Origin: CAYONZ01 sp964405465
GTDB taxonomy: Bacteria > Bdellovibrionota > Bdellovibrionia > Bdellovibrionales > JAMPXM01
NCBI GenBank assembly: GCA_964405465.1
Contig: CAYONZ010000030.1
Location: 1-41,738 of the forward strand
Reading direction: 5' to 3'
DNA length: 41,738 nucleotides
Positions 24,195 to 33,593 of the stretch are shown piece by piece. The first letter of the stretch is position 1. The number at the start of each line of letters is the position of its first letter. The translations under genes were made by a program, and so were the position numbers. The notes under the pieces are model-generated. The model had not been told where the DNA came from and did not search any database. It saw only the letters and a program-made list of their open reading frames with translations.

Positions 24195-25067
24195 TTGATT
24201 TCGACACTTTTAAAAAACAATCTATTGCAGACACAGCCAGGGGAATTGAATCACTTGTTGGGCCAGTACATACGGGAAGGTCGCTCTCAACTGATGTCCG
24301 CCTTGATTGCGGTGATTCTTCTTGTCGTCCCTCAGTTTTCTTGGGCACGAACCGATCGCCATTTGTGGATCCCACAGGCTACGATCAATTGGCCAGTTGT
24401 AGAGGGACGGAGCCCCGCTGAATTAATGAGTCGTCAATGTCGAGCTGAGGCCGAAGAGCGTTTTGCAATTGAGAGAAGCAAAAGTGAATCGGCTGGTCGG
24501 TGGGCGCAGTACAATGTGGGGCTTTCTTGTGAAGCCGCTCGCGCTGAACACTGGAACTTTGAATGGGGTGTCGACCTCAACGAATCGGGCGAAAAATCTT
24601 TGTCATCGACTCTCGGTTTGTTTCAAGTGAGCGCACGGGTCACTTACGCTGAAAAAGAGAACAAAATGGTGGCGCTTGAAAATCAAAACGGGTTGAAGTC
24701 CGTGTTGGCCTTCGATCAATTTGGTTTTGATGCTGGTCGAAGTGATTATAATATGGTGTCCTCGGTTGTGCAGTATCGTGAAGGTGTTTGGGAAGCCGGC
24801 GGAGGATTATTGATCGGAAGTCCATCTTTGTTAGTTGACCCTGATGGTGAGGTTGCTGCGGCGTCATTGCTTGCGGGGGTATGGAAGTACTGGCATCGCG
24901 GGGTCTGGGCACTAGAGTGGGTTAGCGGGAGAAATTTTTTAGGTGGTTATGCCTTGGGTGGAAAGTTCAACTTCAGTGATCACTTTGCAGCCTCTGTGGG
25001 ATTGTTAGTGGCAAATGATCGCAACGCAAGACATGATCAATTGTTTATCCGCCTGACAGTTTGGTAG
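24195..25067 (+). CDS. Exported hypothetical protein, outer-membrane-like
   Basis: The 290-residue product is not recognised. TTG 24195 is supported by AGGAGCG seven bases upstream. A hydrophobic segment (about 34-50, LMSALIAVILLVVPQFSWA) ends in a plausible signal-peptidase site, though the leader before it is long; ATG 24294 would give a short normal signal peptide but has a distant ribosome site. The mature part has an alternating aromatic pattern near the end (WKYWHRGVWALEWVSG, GGYALGGKFNFSDHFAASVG, LFIRLTVW); the terminal Trp and strand fit an outer-membrane barrel. Two Cys residues (about 80 and 112) could pair. The repeat elements lie directly upstream and may carry its promoter. Confidence 0.65.
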   Translation: MISTLLKNNLLQTQPGELNHLLGQYIREGRSQLMSALIAVILLVVPQFSWARTDRHLWIPQATINWPVVEGRSPAELMSRQCRAEAEERFAIERSKSESAGRWAQYNVGLSCEAARAEHWNFEWGVDLNESGEKSLSSTLGLFQVSARVTYAEKENKMVALENQNGLKSVLAFDQFGFDAGRSDYNMVSSVVQYREGVWEAGGGLLIGSPSLLVDPDGEVAAASLLAGVWKYWHRGVWALEWVSGRNFLGGYALGGKFNFSDHFAASVGLLVANDRNARHDQLFIRLTVW

Positions 25068-25108
25068 CTTGGCATATCAGAGTTCAGTGAAAAACAAGGA
25101 GAATCAAA

Positions 25109-26374
25109 ATGACCGAGGGACAGCCGAAGAAAAATTCTAGAAATGCTTCGATGTTGATAATTTTTATGACGGTCTTTATCGATTTGTTAGGGTTCGGAAT
25201 TATCATTCCACTCACTCCTTACCTGGCTCGGCATTTTTCTGCCTCTCCTTTTCAAATTGGATTTTTGATGTCGATCTACTCGATCATGCAATTTCTTTTT
25301 TCGCCTTTTTGGGGAGGGTGGAGTGACAAGATTGGAAGACGTCCGATTATTTTATTGAGTTTACTGGGGGGAGCTGGTTCGTATTTGGTGTTTGGCTTTG
25401 CCACCAATTTTTGGACACTTGTTGTGGCGCGGGGTTTGGCGGGTCTTTTTGGCGGTAATATCTCTGCCGCGCATGCTTACATTGCTGATATCACCACCGA
25501 GAAGGATCGAAGCAAGGGCATGGGCATGTTGGGCGCGGCTTTCGGTTTAGGATTTATTTTTGGTCCTTTGATTGGTGGACTGCTAGGTATTTGGGGGCAA
25601 TCTTTGGGTGCTGAGCCGCCGTTCGGAGTGAGCTTTTCAGCAATAGGCGCGGCACTGTTTTGTTTGTTGAATTTTACATTTGCGTATTTCAAGCTCGGAG
25701 AGAGTCTCGACAAGACAAAAGCGAGCGAGTCGCATGCCGAATCTTCGCGCTTCAAACATATTTGGCAAGTGATGCGAAGACCGATTATGGGGCCGTTGAT
25801 TCTTTCTTATCTTTTGTCGGGTCTGGCGATGTCACAGATGGAATCTATGTTGATCCCTTATATGTCTGACACCTTTGGTTGGGATATGAGAACCTCGAGT
25901 TATGGGTTTGCCTACATTGGGGTTATCATGGTGATCACTCAGGGCATGCTGATTCGCAAGATGACTGCAAAATTTGGCGACCCGTTGACATTGTCAGCAG
26001 GTTTGATTCTGTTTGCCCTGAGCTTGGCTGCGATTCCGATGAGCCCAACGATTGCGGCGATGGGTGTTGCCATGACGGTGTTGGCTGTTGGCAATGGCTT
26101 TATTCGTCCGCCTAATCTTTCGATGGTGAGTAAGCTTTCGTCTTCAGATCAAGGTATGACGATGGGAGTGGCGAATTCGATGGCGGCTCTAGGTCGAATT
26201 TTTGGCCCGGTGTTCGGAGGTTTTTGTTATCAGCACTTCGGCAAAAGTGTTCCGTTTTTCTCGGCTTCCATATTGGTGGTCCTTGGGTATCTGGTATTGT
26301 TACCCGTGTTTGCAAAATTGCCTGGGCGAAAGAATGTTGATCTACAAGTGGTTGAATCAAAGGCTTCGCAATGA
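25109..26374 (+). CDS. Major facilitator superfamily transporter, drug/H+ antiporter (DHA1) type
   Basis: This 421-residue protein has 12 predicted membrane segments. It carries the DHA1 signature in loop 2-3 (GGWSDKIGRRPIILLSLLGG, motif A) and TetA-like features such as DLLGFGIIIPLTPYLA in segment 1 and AAFGLGFIFGPLIGGLLG in segment 5. The family exports drugs or metabolites using the proton gradient; the substrate cannot be deduced. CAAGGAG precedes the ATG. Its stop overlaps the rhodanese start (ATGA), so the two are one transcription unit. Confidence 0.92.
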   Translation: MTEGQPKKNSRNASMLIIFMTVFIDLLGFGIIIPLTPYLARHFSASPFQIGFLMSIYSIMQFLFSPFWGGWSDKIGRRPIILLSLLGGAGSYLVFGFATNFWTLVVARGLAGLFGGNISAAHAYIADITTEKDRSKGMGMLGAAFGLGFIFGPLIGGLLGIWGQSLGAEPPFGVSFSAIGAALFCLLNFTFAYFKLGESLDKTKASESHAESSRFKHIWQVMRRPIMGPLILSYLLSGLAMSQMESMLIPYMSDTFGWDMRTSSYGFAYIGVIMVITQGMLIRKMTAKFGDPLTLSAGLILFALSLAAIPMSPTIAAMGVAMTVLAVGNGFIRPPNLSMVSKLSSSDQGMTMGVANSMAALGRIFGPVFGGFCYQHFGKSVPFFSASILVVLGYLVLLPVFAKLPGRKNVDLQVVESKASQ

Positions 26375-26739
26375 ATGAGTTTATGAAGGTCGGGCGATAC
26401 CAGCTTGAAAATCTTTTGCGCAATCAGATTCGTTTTCTTTTTGTAGATCTATCAAAGAGCGGTCAGCGCTCAGCAGAGCCGTTGTTCTCGAATGCTGTGC
26501 ATTTTGATTTTACCCAAACTCGCAATGCTACATCTGAAACCACAAGAGCGGTACAGATAGAGCGTGATCGTTTGTTGGAGTTCGTACAGGAGAAGGCCGC
26601 AGATTTTTCTGCGGCCATTCTTTTGGTTTGTGAAGATGGTGAAGCGAGCGAAGCTGCTGCCGATCTTTTGGCAAAACACAACTACATCAACGTTTTTGTG
26701 CTTGAGGGTGGGCATCGTTCCGTCTCTGGATCACATTGA
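26371..26739 (+). CDS. Rhodanese-like protein
   Basis: Rhodanese domains carry persulfide on a loop cysteine. Here the loop is C87-E-D-G-E-A-S93, matching C-x-x-G-x-x-S but with Ala where Arg is common. The following AAADLLAKHNYINVFVLEGG matches the helix and last strand of the fold. At 122 residues it is a single, short domain. The start overlaps the MFS transporter stop by four bases. A GC-rich hairpin followed by ATTCTTTT lies inside the gene (26595-26624) and could end some transcripts early. Confidence 0.8.
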   Translation: MNEFMKVGRYQLENLLRNQIRFLFVDLSKSGQRSAEPLFSNAVHFDFTQTRNATSETTRAVQIERDRLLEFVQEKAADFSAAILLVCEDGEASEAAADLLAKHNYINVFVLEGGHRSVSGSH

Positions 26740-26836
26740 TCCAATCTCGACCCCGATTTTCTTGAGAACCAATTCAATATCGTCATACTGAGGGTGTGCC
26801 GCTGGATTGGGTCTAACGGGAAGGGATGAAAAATCG

Positions 26837-27535
26837 ATGGGACAGAATTTTCGTGTAAATAAAAATAATTTATTTGTGATTTTGCTGTTTTCATTTTTAG
26901 TCGTGTCATTTGTCTCAGTGCGAGTTCATGCTGAAGGCGGTCTGTATTTTTCGTACTCCTCAAAAATGGCGCGTGAATATTCGGGCCAGTTGCAGAGGAT
27001 ATCCGACTGGAGTCCTGGTCGAATCGGCAGCGATTTTGGCAGCGAGAAGTTTCACTCTGACCAGTCTGCAGATCAGACTTTTGCTTTCGATATAGGCTGG
27101 AACACCCTGAATATCGAGGCATCGAAGCCGCTTTTATCTCCGATGCTCGAATTTGGTTTTCATCTCGAGTCACCTGTACAATTCACCTTTGATCGAAGCA
27201 CCTATACTGCTAATTTTTCAAATCTCTTTATCAATCTCGGGTGTGAATTGGGTTTTGTTTACAGCTATGTCGGCTTGAGTCTTCCGGTGGGACTGCTTGT
27301 AGAAGGTGATTTTAGGCGTGTGAAAGACGGCAATGCCTTGAACTTTGGTTTCGGAGCCCAAATAGGTGTCGGAGTCTTTTACAAAAACATAGGCTGGGAG
27401 ATTCTTGCACAACGAGAGTACGATGAAAGTCAAATTGAACGCTTAGATAGCTATGGCGAAAGAAAAGCCCAATCAGGTGCATCGATTGGACTTTCAAGTC
27501 TTCGTTACGGCAGCCAGGTGAAATTCATGTTTTGA
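26837..27535 (+). CDS. Small outer-membrane beta-barrel-like protein
   Basis: ATG 26837 gives 232 residues with a clear signal peptide (basic start, LFVILLFSFLVVSFVSV, cleavage near VHA). The frame is open ten codons further upstream without a better start, and GGGAAGGG lies about ten bases before the ATG. The mature protein has alternating hydrophobic strands (FAFDIGWNTLNIEA, LEFGFHLES, LGCELGFVYSYVGLSLPVG, FGFGAQIGVGVFYKNIGWEI) and ends in F, as outer-membrane barrels do. No family is recognised. It converges with the chemoreceptor gene 27 bases away. Confidence 0.7.
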   Translation: MGQNFRVNKNNLFVILLFSFLVVSFVSVRVHAEGGLYFSYSSKMAREYSGQLQRISDWSPGRIGSDFGSEKFHSDQSADQTFAFDIGWNTLNIEASKPLLSPMLEFGFHLESPVQFTFDRSTYTANFSNLFINLGCELGFVYSYVGLSLPVGLLVEGDFRRVKDGNALNFGFGAQIGVGVFYKNIGWEILAQREYDESQIERLDSYGERKAQSGASIGLSSLRYGSQVKFMF

Positions 27536-27562
27536 TCTAGTATTGCGCCGAGCTGAGCTAAA

Positions 27563-29485
27563 CTAGGCGGCGCGCTGAAGGTTTGCCGTTTCGTGACCTC
27601 TTACGGTTTTCAGTAGCTGATCAACTGATGCCGAAAGAGTTTCGGTTTGTGATTTGAGCTCAGTTGCATTTCGTTGTGCGGTGTCGCTTAAATTTGAAGT
27701 GTTGTGTGAAGCGCGTTCGCTTGCCACGATGGCTTCGGCGATTTGTGCAATTCCGTGGGATTGTTCTGATGAGGCGCTGGCGATTTCGGCAATGGCGTTG
27801 GTCAGGCTCGTAGTTTTTTCGAGAATATCACCAAAGATACTCTGGCAATCTTCGGCCGCATGTTTGGTTTGGTTGATTCGATTTTGCCCAGAAAGATGTA
27901 GCTCTTGAACCTTTTGTTGGTTTTGTCCCACAATGTTTTGTACGGTCGACATGCTATTATTGAGAAGTACAGAAATTTCGCGGGCCGCGTTTCCACTCAT
28001 TTGGGCAAGATTTCCAACTTCTTCAGCCACCACGGCAAACCCTTTGCCGTGCTCCCCGGCTCGTGCGGCTTCGACGGAGGCGTTGAACGAGAGAAGGCGA
28101 GTTTGAAAAACGATATCGTTGATGACTTTAGTTTTGGAGTCAATCTCGGTGATAATTTGTACGATCTGTTGGACTTCTCTGTTGCTGGACTCCACTTGGT
28201 CTAACATTGTTTTATTGCTTTCGCTCAGGGCCTCGATTGAATCTATTAGAGTTTGCACTGCACCCTGGCCTGAATGAATAGCTTGGTCGCTACTCTGTGC
28301 AAGTTCTTGCGAAGTTTTGGTATTGTCGGCATTTCTTTGTACCATAGTTTTGATTTGCTCTATGGATGAAGCCGTTTCTTGCAAACTTGAAGCTTGGTCT
28401 GCGGCAGTGGAGTTTAGAAGTTGGCTAGCTTGAGCCACGTCTTCGGTTGTTTCTGAAAGTGAAGATTCACATGACGCCACTTGGGTTGCGATCTTTTCTA
28501 AATCTCCTGAGAGATTTTTGGTGAATCTCCACGAGAAAAAGCAAACTCCAGCGGAAATTACCGAAATTCCAATTAACAAAAATAGAAATTCTTGAGTTGC
28601 CCGAGTTTGTCTTTGGTCAGAGGCGTTATTGATGGTTGAAAGCTCCTCTGCCAATACTTGCTGGAGGTCATCAATCGCAGCGGTGATATTTTTAAAAAAT
28701 TCTTTGGGATCGCGACCGAAATTTCCTGTGGTCGATTTTTCGAGCACAGTTTGGTAGGTCGCCAATACATTGTGCCAGTTTTCTGATTCAGAAAACCTAT
28801 TGAGGTGTTCTTTGGTTTGGGGTGAGACAAGTAAGGCAGGTGAATCAATAGAGACCACGACTACAGATTTTAGAACCTCAAGACCCGAAATTTGTTGAAT
28901 CGAAATCGGAGTGTTGTTGTTGAGTATGTTTATCATGGTGGCACGAAGACGACCTGCCGATTCTTTACCTCGTTCGATAATGGTTAGGCTAAGCAATAGA
29001 GACTCGCGGCCTTCAAATGAAAAAGCCTTTGACGTGAGAACTTCGGTTTCAAGCAGTTTTTGAATATTGGCTGTGAAGAGTGGCGTCACTTCTGACGCTG
29101 GCTTTTTGGCGTCGACTGATGCTCTGATATCTTTAAGCAGCGTGAGAGATTCTTTACCCGCATTTGTGAGTTCCAGACTTACTAGATTGCGCTCGATTTC
29201 TTTTTCAAGTACCAGCGCATCTTTGTCTGTGTCTTGCCTCTGCGAAATGAGATCTTCAAGGGCGAGCTTTTGCCCCAAGAACAGCGAGGACTTTCCGCGT
29301 TCTTTTTGCATCTGGTGAATTACGCGAGAGAGTGCGTGAAAATAGGCCGTGTGAGCGCGCATCGAAGTAGCAGCAGAATGCAGATTTTTATTTCGAATGA
29401 CTTCAAATGCTGCTGAAAACAAAAAGCATACAAGTGGGATGAGAACAAAAAGCGAAATGCGTTTGGCTAGAGAGAGCTTGTTCAT
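27563..29485 (-). CDS. Methyl-accepting chemotaxis protein with NIT-like sensor domain
   Basis: This 640-residue receptor has membrane segment 1 (about 9-27), a large periplasmic helical domain (about 28-300), membrane segment 2 (about 302-320) and a cytoplasmic signalling domain. The sensor contains HQMQKERGKSSLFLG, the hallmark of NIT domains, proposed to sense nitrate/nitrite; the ligand here is not proven. The signalling tip reads NDIVFQTRLLSFNASVEAARAGEHGKGFAVVAEEVGNLA; the canonical NLLALNAA is RLLSFNAS. No clear CheR-tethering pentapeptide is seen at the C-terminus. GAGGA precedes the ATG, and a sigma-28-like promoter lies about 55 bases upstream. Confidence 0.93.
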   Translation of the reverse strand: MNKLSLAKRISLFVLIPLVCFLFSAAFEVIRNKNLHSAATSMRAHTAYFHALSRVIHQMQKERGKSSLFLGQKLALEDLISQRQDTDKDALVLEKEIERNLVSLELTNAGKESLTLLKDIRASVDAKKPASEVTPLFTANIQKLLETEVLTSKAFSFEGRESLLLSLTIIERGKESAGRLRATMINILNNNTPISIQQISGLEVLKSVVVVSIDSPALLVSPQTKEHLNRFSESENWHNVLATYQTVLEKSTTGNFGRDPKEFFKNITAAIDDLQQVLAEELSTINNASDQRQTRATQEFLFLLIGISVISAGVCFFSWRFTKNLSGDLEKIATQVASCESSLSETTEDVAQASQLLNSTAADQASSLQETASSIEQIKTMVQRNADNTKTSQELAQSSDQAIHSGQGAVQTLIDSIEALSESNKTMLDQVESSNREVQQIVQIITEIDSKTKVINDIVFQTRLLSFNASVEAARAGEHGKGFAVVAEEVGNLAQMSGNAAREISVLLNNSMSTVQNIVGQNQQKVQELHLSGQNRINQTKHAAEDCQSIFGDILEKTTSLTNAIAEIASASSEQSHGIAQIAEAIVASERASHNTSNLSDTAQRNATELKSQTETLSASVDQLLKTVRGHETANLQRAA

Positions 29486-30116
29486 TTACGATCCTCTTCT
29501 TGAGCGGATAGAATAAAGTTACGTTTTAATTACATGTCTAATATCGGAGATAGATTTTTTGGGTTGAGGCCAATGTTTCCGAATACCGACAAAAACGTGG
29601 GCTGAGAGCCGTTTTTTCATTCTCGCTATGACTCACTTTTGCTTTTGGACTTATTGTTCTCTCGACTTAAGTCTTAGGCCAACTCTGCGGCTGAATCGAG
29701 CAACTCATAGGGAGTCAGGATATTTTCGCTCGTCAAATTGGCTTCGCAAATTGAAGTGGCACAGATCGGCGATTTTGATTCTTCGAAGTGACGAATCACT
29801 GGACAGTTACAGAATTTTTTTCTTGGTCCCATTTTGCAGAAATTCGCGAAGGCAAATAGGAACGATTTAGTCGCTGCAAACACTTTACTATTTTCATTAA
29901 CCACTGTGGCACTGGGTTTGCTCTTTATCTGTATATCGGCGAGATCTTTCGCTGATAGATCAGAAGGTAAGCGAGGTGAAAGTAACCTTTTGCAATTGCC
30001 TTCTGAAGGGGAATGCACACACGGGCGAAGCTTTTGTGTGTGGGTTATTGTCGGGACGCTCGAGCATACAGGGTGTGAGCTCGGGGGTAAGGTGAAGTGG
30101 AACGTTGGGAGGGGTT
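29486..30116. other. Region with two overlapping opposite-strand candidate frames, no certain gene
   Basis: Apart from the chemoreceptor promoter, no gene here is certain. On the minus strand, 29674-30018 (GTG start, 114 codons) has a Cys-rich, protein-like second half with KMGPRKKFCNCPVIRHFEES and ICATSICEAN; an inner ATG at 29832 would give 52 residues. On the plus strand, 29834-30127 (TTG start, 97 codons) has a signal-like stretch TLLFSLTTVALGLLFICIS and its stop overlaps the start of the next gene by 11 bases. Neither has a ribosome site. They overlap, so at most one is probably real. Confidence 0.3.
29541..29567 (-). promoter_or_regulatory. Sigma-28 (FliA)-like promoter of the NIT chemoreceptor gene
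   Basis: On the minus strand, TCAA (29567-29564) is followed after exactly 15 bases by TCCGATAT (29548-29541). The flagellar sigma-28 consensus is TAAA-N15-GCCGATAA, so 3 of 4 and 6 of 8 positions match. The same layout precedes the other chemoreceptor gene (39411-39437), which strengthens the call. Confidence 0.55.
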
Positions 30117-30347
30117 ATGCGTTTTGAAGGGGCTATTCGCATTGGTTCTATCGTAGTTCTGCTGATTGTGGCGTTGGGCTTAGCTGTCACTCGGCAAGAG
30201 CCAGTGCCTGTTGAGGTCGTGCAGATCTCGCACGACGATCCGAATTTGACAGCGGCAAATGAGGCGACAGAGCTCGACGTCGAATCGGTTTCGCAGGTCC
30301 ACTCGATCAACCAGGGGCGCTTTCATCCAGAGTGGTTGCAGCGTTAA
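30117..30347 (+). CDS. Small single-span membrane protein of unknown function
   Basis: ATG 30117 is preceded by GGGAGGGG, a good ribosome site. The 76-residue product has one membrane segment (about 8-28, IRIGSIVVLLIVALGLAV) and a short acidic tail. The tail is probably periplasmic (PVEVVQISHDDPN, then ELDVESVSQVHS). No family is recognised. It precedes valS by about 150 bases on the same strand; a short GTCAGC/GCTGAC hairpin (30370-30387) without a T-tract lies between them. Confidence 0.6.
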   Translation: MRFEGAIRIGSIVVLLIVALGLAVTRQEPVPVEVVQISHDDPNLTAANEATELDVESVSQVHSINQGRFHPEWLQR

Positions 30348-30503
30348 GACTTGCTTGTTTGCTCTGACTGTCAGCGCTTTTGCTGACCCGCCGGTGCCTG
30401 ATTGGGCGTCTGAACTGTAAATTTGGAGTTTGCACACGTCTTGTTGAAGCTTGTTGGGGCTGAGTAGAAATGCTAGGCTCGAAACTTAAGCTTTGGGGGA
30501 CTC

Positions 30504-33337
30504 ATGTCGGAAACATTATCAGATCGTTATTCACCAGAAGAAGTTGAAGCTCGCACCTATCAGTGGTGGGAAAAAAATGGCTATTTTAAAGGTCAAGATC
30601 AGTCGACCAAGCCACCATTTTCAGTGATTCTTCCTCCGCCAAATGTGACTGGTCAGTTGCATCTTGGGCACGCACTTGATCATACAATTCAAGATGTTTT
30701 GGTTCGTTGGAAACGTATGATGGGATTCAACACTGTCTGGATTCCAGGAACGGACCATGCGGGTATTGCGACTCAAATGGTTGTTGAACGCGAATTGAAA
30801 AAAGAAAACAAAACTCGTAAAGAGATGGGCCGCGAGGCTTTTGTTGCAAAAGTTTGGGAATGGCGCAACCAATACGGCAATCGCATTTATGATCAAATGA
30901 AACGATTAGGTGACTCTGTTGATTGGGACCGAAAATGTTTTACTCTCGATGAAGGCGTCTCCAAATCGGTTCGCAAGGTTTTTGTTGATCTCTATAAGCG
31001 TGGTTTGATCTACAAAGGGCAGCGGCTCATCAATTGGTCGTGGCCACTGGAAACTGCGATTTCAGATCTTGAAGTGGAGCATAAAGAGACTAAAGGTACT
31101 TTGTACTACATCAATTACCAGGTTGAGGGATCTGGTGAACTGTTGACTGTGGCAACGACTCGTCCAGAGACAATGCTTGGTGATACCGCTGTTTGTGTTC
31201 ATCCAGAAGATGAGCGTTACAAAAAATTGGTTGGCAAGATGGTGGTTTTACCTCTTGTCGGAAAAAAGATTCCGATCATTGCCGATGAGTATGTTGATCG
31301 TGAGTTTGGGTCTGGTGTGGTGAAGATCACTCCTGCGCATGACTTCAATGACTACAAAATCGGTGTGAAACATAAGTTGCCGTTCGTTAATATTCTTGAA
31401 AAAAACGGCACAATTAATGAAAACGGTGCTCAGTACAAAGGGTTGAAAATTCAAGAGGCACGCAAGCGTGTCGTTGAAGATTTGAAGACGGCTTCGCTCT
31501 TGGTTAAAGAGGAGGTCCATAAAAATTCAGTTGGTTATTGTTCGCGATCGGGTGCNNNNNNNNNNNNNNNNNNNNNNNNNNNNNNNNNNNNNNNNNNNNN
31601 NNNNNNNNNNNNNNNNNNNNNNNNNNNNNNNNNNNNNNNNNNNNNNNNNNNNNNNTGGTTAAAGAGGAGGTCCATAAAAATTCAGTTGGTTATTGTTCGC
31701 GATCGGGTGCGGTTGTCGAACCGTTTTTGTCAGAGCAATGGTTTGTTCGCACGAGTAAAATTGCAGCTCCGGCTCGGCATGTGGCTGAGAATGGATCGAT
31801 AGTTTTCGAACCAGAGTCTTGGACAAAAGTTTATCTTCATTGGATGAACATTATTGAGGACTGGTGCATTTCTCGTCAGCTTTGGTGGGGCCATCGCATT
31901 CCAGCTTGGAATTGTAAGTCGTGTGGCCACGTGACGGTATCTGAGCAAGATCCTTCGAGTTGTGAAAAGTGTAACTCTCGTGAAATGACTCAAGAAGAAG
32001 ATGTGCTCGATACATGGTTTAGTTCGGCACTTTGGCCGTTTAGCACCATGGGTTGGCCAGAAACAAATGAAATGCAAAAGACCTTTTATCCAACAAGTGT
32101 GCTGGTGACCGGGCATGATATTATTTTCTTTTGGGTCGCACGTATGATTATGATGGGGCTCGAGTTTAAAAAAGATGTTCCCTTTCGCAAAGTGTATATT
32201 CATGGTTTGGTTCGTGATAGCGAAGGGCGAAAGATGTCGAAGTCTTTGGGCAACTCGCTTGACCCAGTTGAGTTGATTGAAAAGCATGGTGCCGATGCCT
32301 TGCGATTTACCTTGATGGCACAGATTGCTTCGGGCCGTGATTTGAAGTTTTCTGAACAGCGATTAGAGGGCTATCGCAACTTCATGAATAAAATTTGGAA
32401 TGCCACTCGGTTTGCAATGAATGCACTTCAAGATTTCAAAACTCCCGTTGAAGGTACTAAGGCCGTGGCGTCTAAGTCAGATCTTTCTGTCGCCGATCAA
32501 TGGTTGATCTATCGCACGGGGCAGGTTGAGAAAGAAGTCGAGGAGGCACTTGAGGCTGATCGTTTTTCTGATGCGGCGAACGCATTGTACTCGTTTGTTT
32601 GGAATGATTTCTGTGATTGGTATCTCGAGTTGGTCAAGCCAGTGGTTTATGGTGACCCAAGTTCTGAGCGTTCGGCGGCCCAGTTGGTTCTGGCGCAAAC
32701 GCTGAATCGTATCATGCGATTGCTTCATCCGTTTGCGCCGTTCATTTCTGAAGAAATCTTTCAGAAGCTGCCGATTAGATCTGAGGCTTGTATCGTTGAT
32801 GCTTACCCCACTATTCGCAATGACAAAGAATGGTTGGCCTTGGGTTCGAAAGATGCCGCATTTGAATTGGAGATCGTGAAAGAGGTGATCACTGCTATGA
32901 GAAACATTCGTGGCGAGAATCAAATCAAGCCATCTGTAGCTTTGAAGGTGCGTTTGGCTCCAAGCGATGCAAGAGTGCAGAAGATTTTGGGTGAGAACAA
33001 GGTCGCGATTATGCGTCTTGCACGTCTTGAACAGTGTGAGATCGGTGAGGCCGGATCGCTTGCCAAATGTGCGGTCTCTCCAGTGCGTTTACCTGAAGCC
33101 AGTGTTGATGTGATTGTACCGCTTGAAGGTGTGATTGACCTTGATGAAGAGGTGAAACGTATTCACAAGGCGATTGAGAAAATTCAAAAAGATGTCGGTG
33201 TGATTTCGAAGAAGTTAGAAAATGAAAACTATTTGAAGAATGCACCTGAAGACATTGTCGAAGCTGACAAAGTTTTGATGGTACAGCTTAAAGATCGGCT
33301 TGTTCGCTTGCAGGACAGTTTGACTCGGCTTGCGTAG
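30504..33337 (+). CDS. valS: Valyl-tRNA synthetase (interrupted only by an assembly gap)
   Basis: ValRS charges tRNA-Val. Present are the HIGH region (PPPNVTGQLHLGHALDHT), the editing domain (TRPETMLGDTAVCVHPEDERY, then DREFGSGVVKITPAHDFND), a zinc-knuckle-like CKSCGHV...CEKCNS, the KMSKS loop (DSEGRKMSKSLGNSLDP), the anticodon-binding domain and a C-terminal coiled coil (about the last 65 residues). GGGGGA precedes the ATG. As given, the frame is broken by 100 N (31556-31655). The 55 bases before the gap recur directly after it; removing the N run and one copy leaves a single frame of 892 residues, a normal length. The gene is therefore probably intact. A strong terminator follows. Confidence 0.96.
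31501..31555 (+). repeat. 55-base sequence duplicated across the assembly gap, left copy
   Basis: These 55 bases are identical to 31656-31710. Both encode the same valS residues (VKEEVHKNSVGYCSRSG). The duplication is best read as the overlap of two contig ends placed on either side of a nominal gap, not as biology. Confidence 0.95.
31556..31655. other. Assembly gap of 100 N
   Basis: Exactly 100 N lie within valS. Round-number gaps are placeholders of unknown true size. The shared 55-base flanks imply a true size of minus 55, i.e. overlapping contigs. Confidence 0.97.
31656..31710 (+). repeat. 55-base sequence duplicated across the assembly gap, right copy
   Basis: Identical to 31501-31555. 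Continuing from 31711 restores the ValRS reading frame in phase with the left side. Confidence 0.95.
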
Positions 33338-33387
33338 GTGATCTTTTAAACTGGGTTTTCTTTTTGCATTCGGTGTAGGTTTTTCTG

Positions 33388-33418
33388 GGGTGTCGATACA
33401 GTCGACACCCTTTTTTTT
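33388..33418 (+). terminator. Rho-independent terminator after valS
   Basis: GGGTGTCGA (33388-33396) pairs perfectly with TCGACACCC (33402-33410), with loop TACAG, followed by eight T. This is a textbook intrinsic terminator 50 bases after the valS stop. The rest of the gap to 33593 shows nothing recognised. Confidence 0.95.
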
Positions 33419-33593
33419 GAATCGTGGGCATTCTTTCCCCGCTCAAAATGTGTTGATCGACAGCCATTGGATTTTAATAAGAACAGGTCCTGTTTATCCT
33501 GCTTTCAGCTCTGCGCCTAGTTTCGGTATGTCAAAAAAGATAATGGCATTGAGTTTGCTCTGATAGTGAGCAGATAGTTGATGTTTCCATTGA

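Noticed and set aside
29594..29618. GGCT-GAG-AGCC followed by a T-run as a plus-strand terminator
   Set aside because: The stem is only four pairs and no plus-strand gene lies upstream to terminate.
30370..30387. GTCAGC/GCTGAC hairpin before valS as a T-box or attenuator
   Set aside because: There is no T-tract, specifier loop or T-box sequence; a short chance hairpin is enough.
31556..31655. N run in valS as a possible mobile element or intein site
   Set aside because: The 55-base identical flanks and restored frame show it is a scaffolding artefact.
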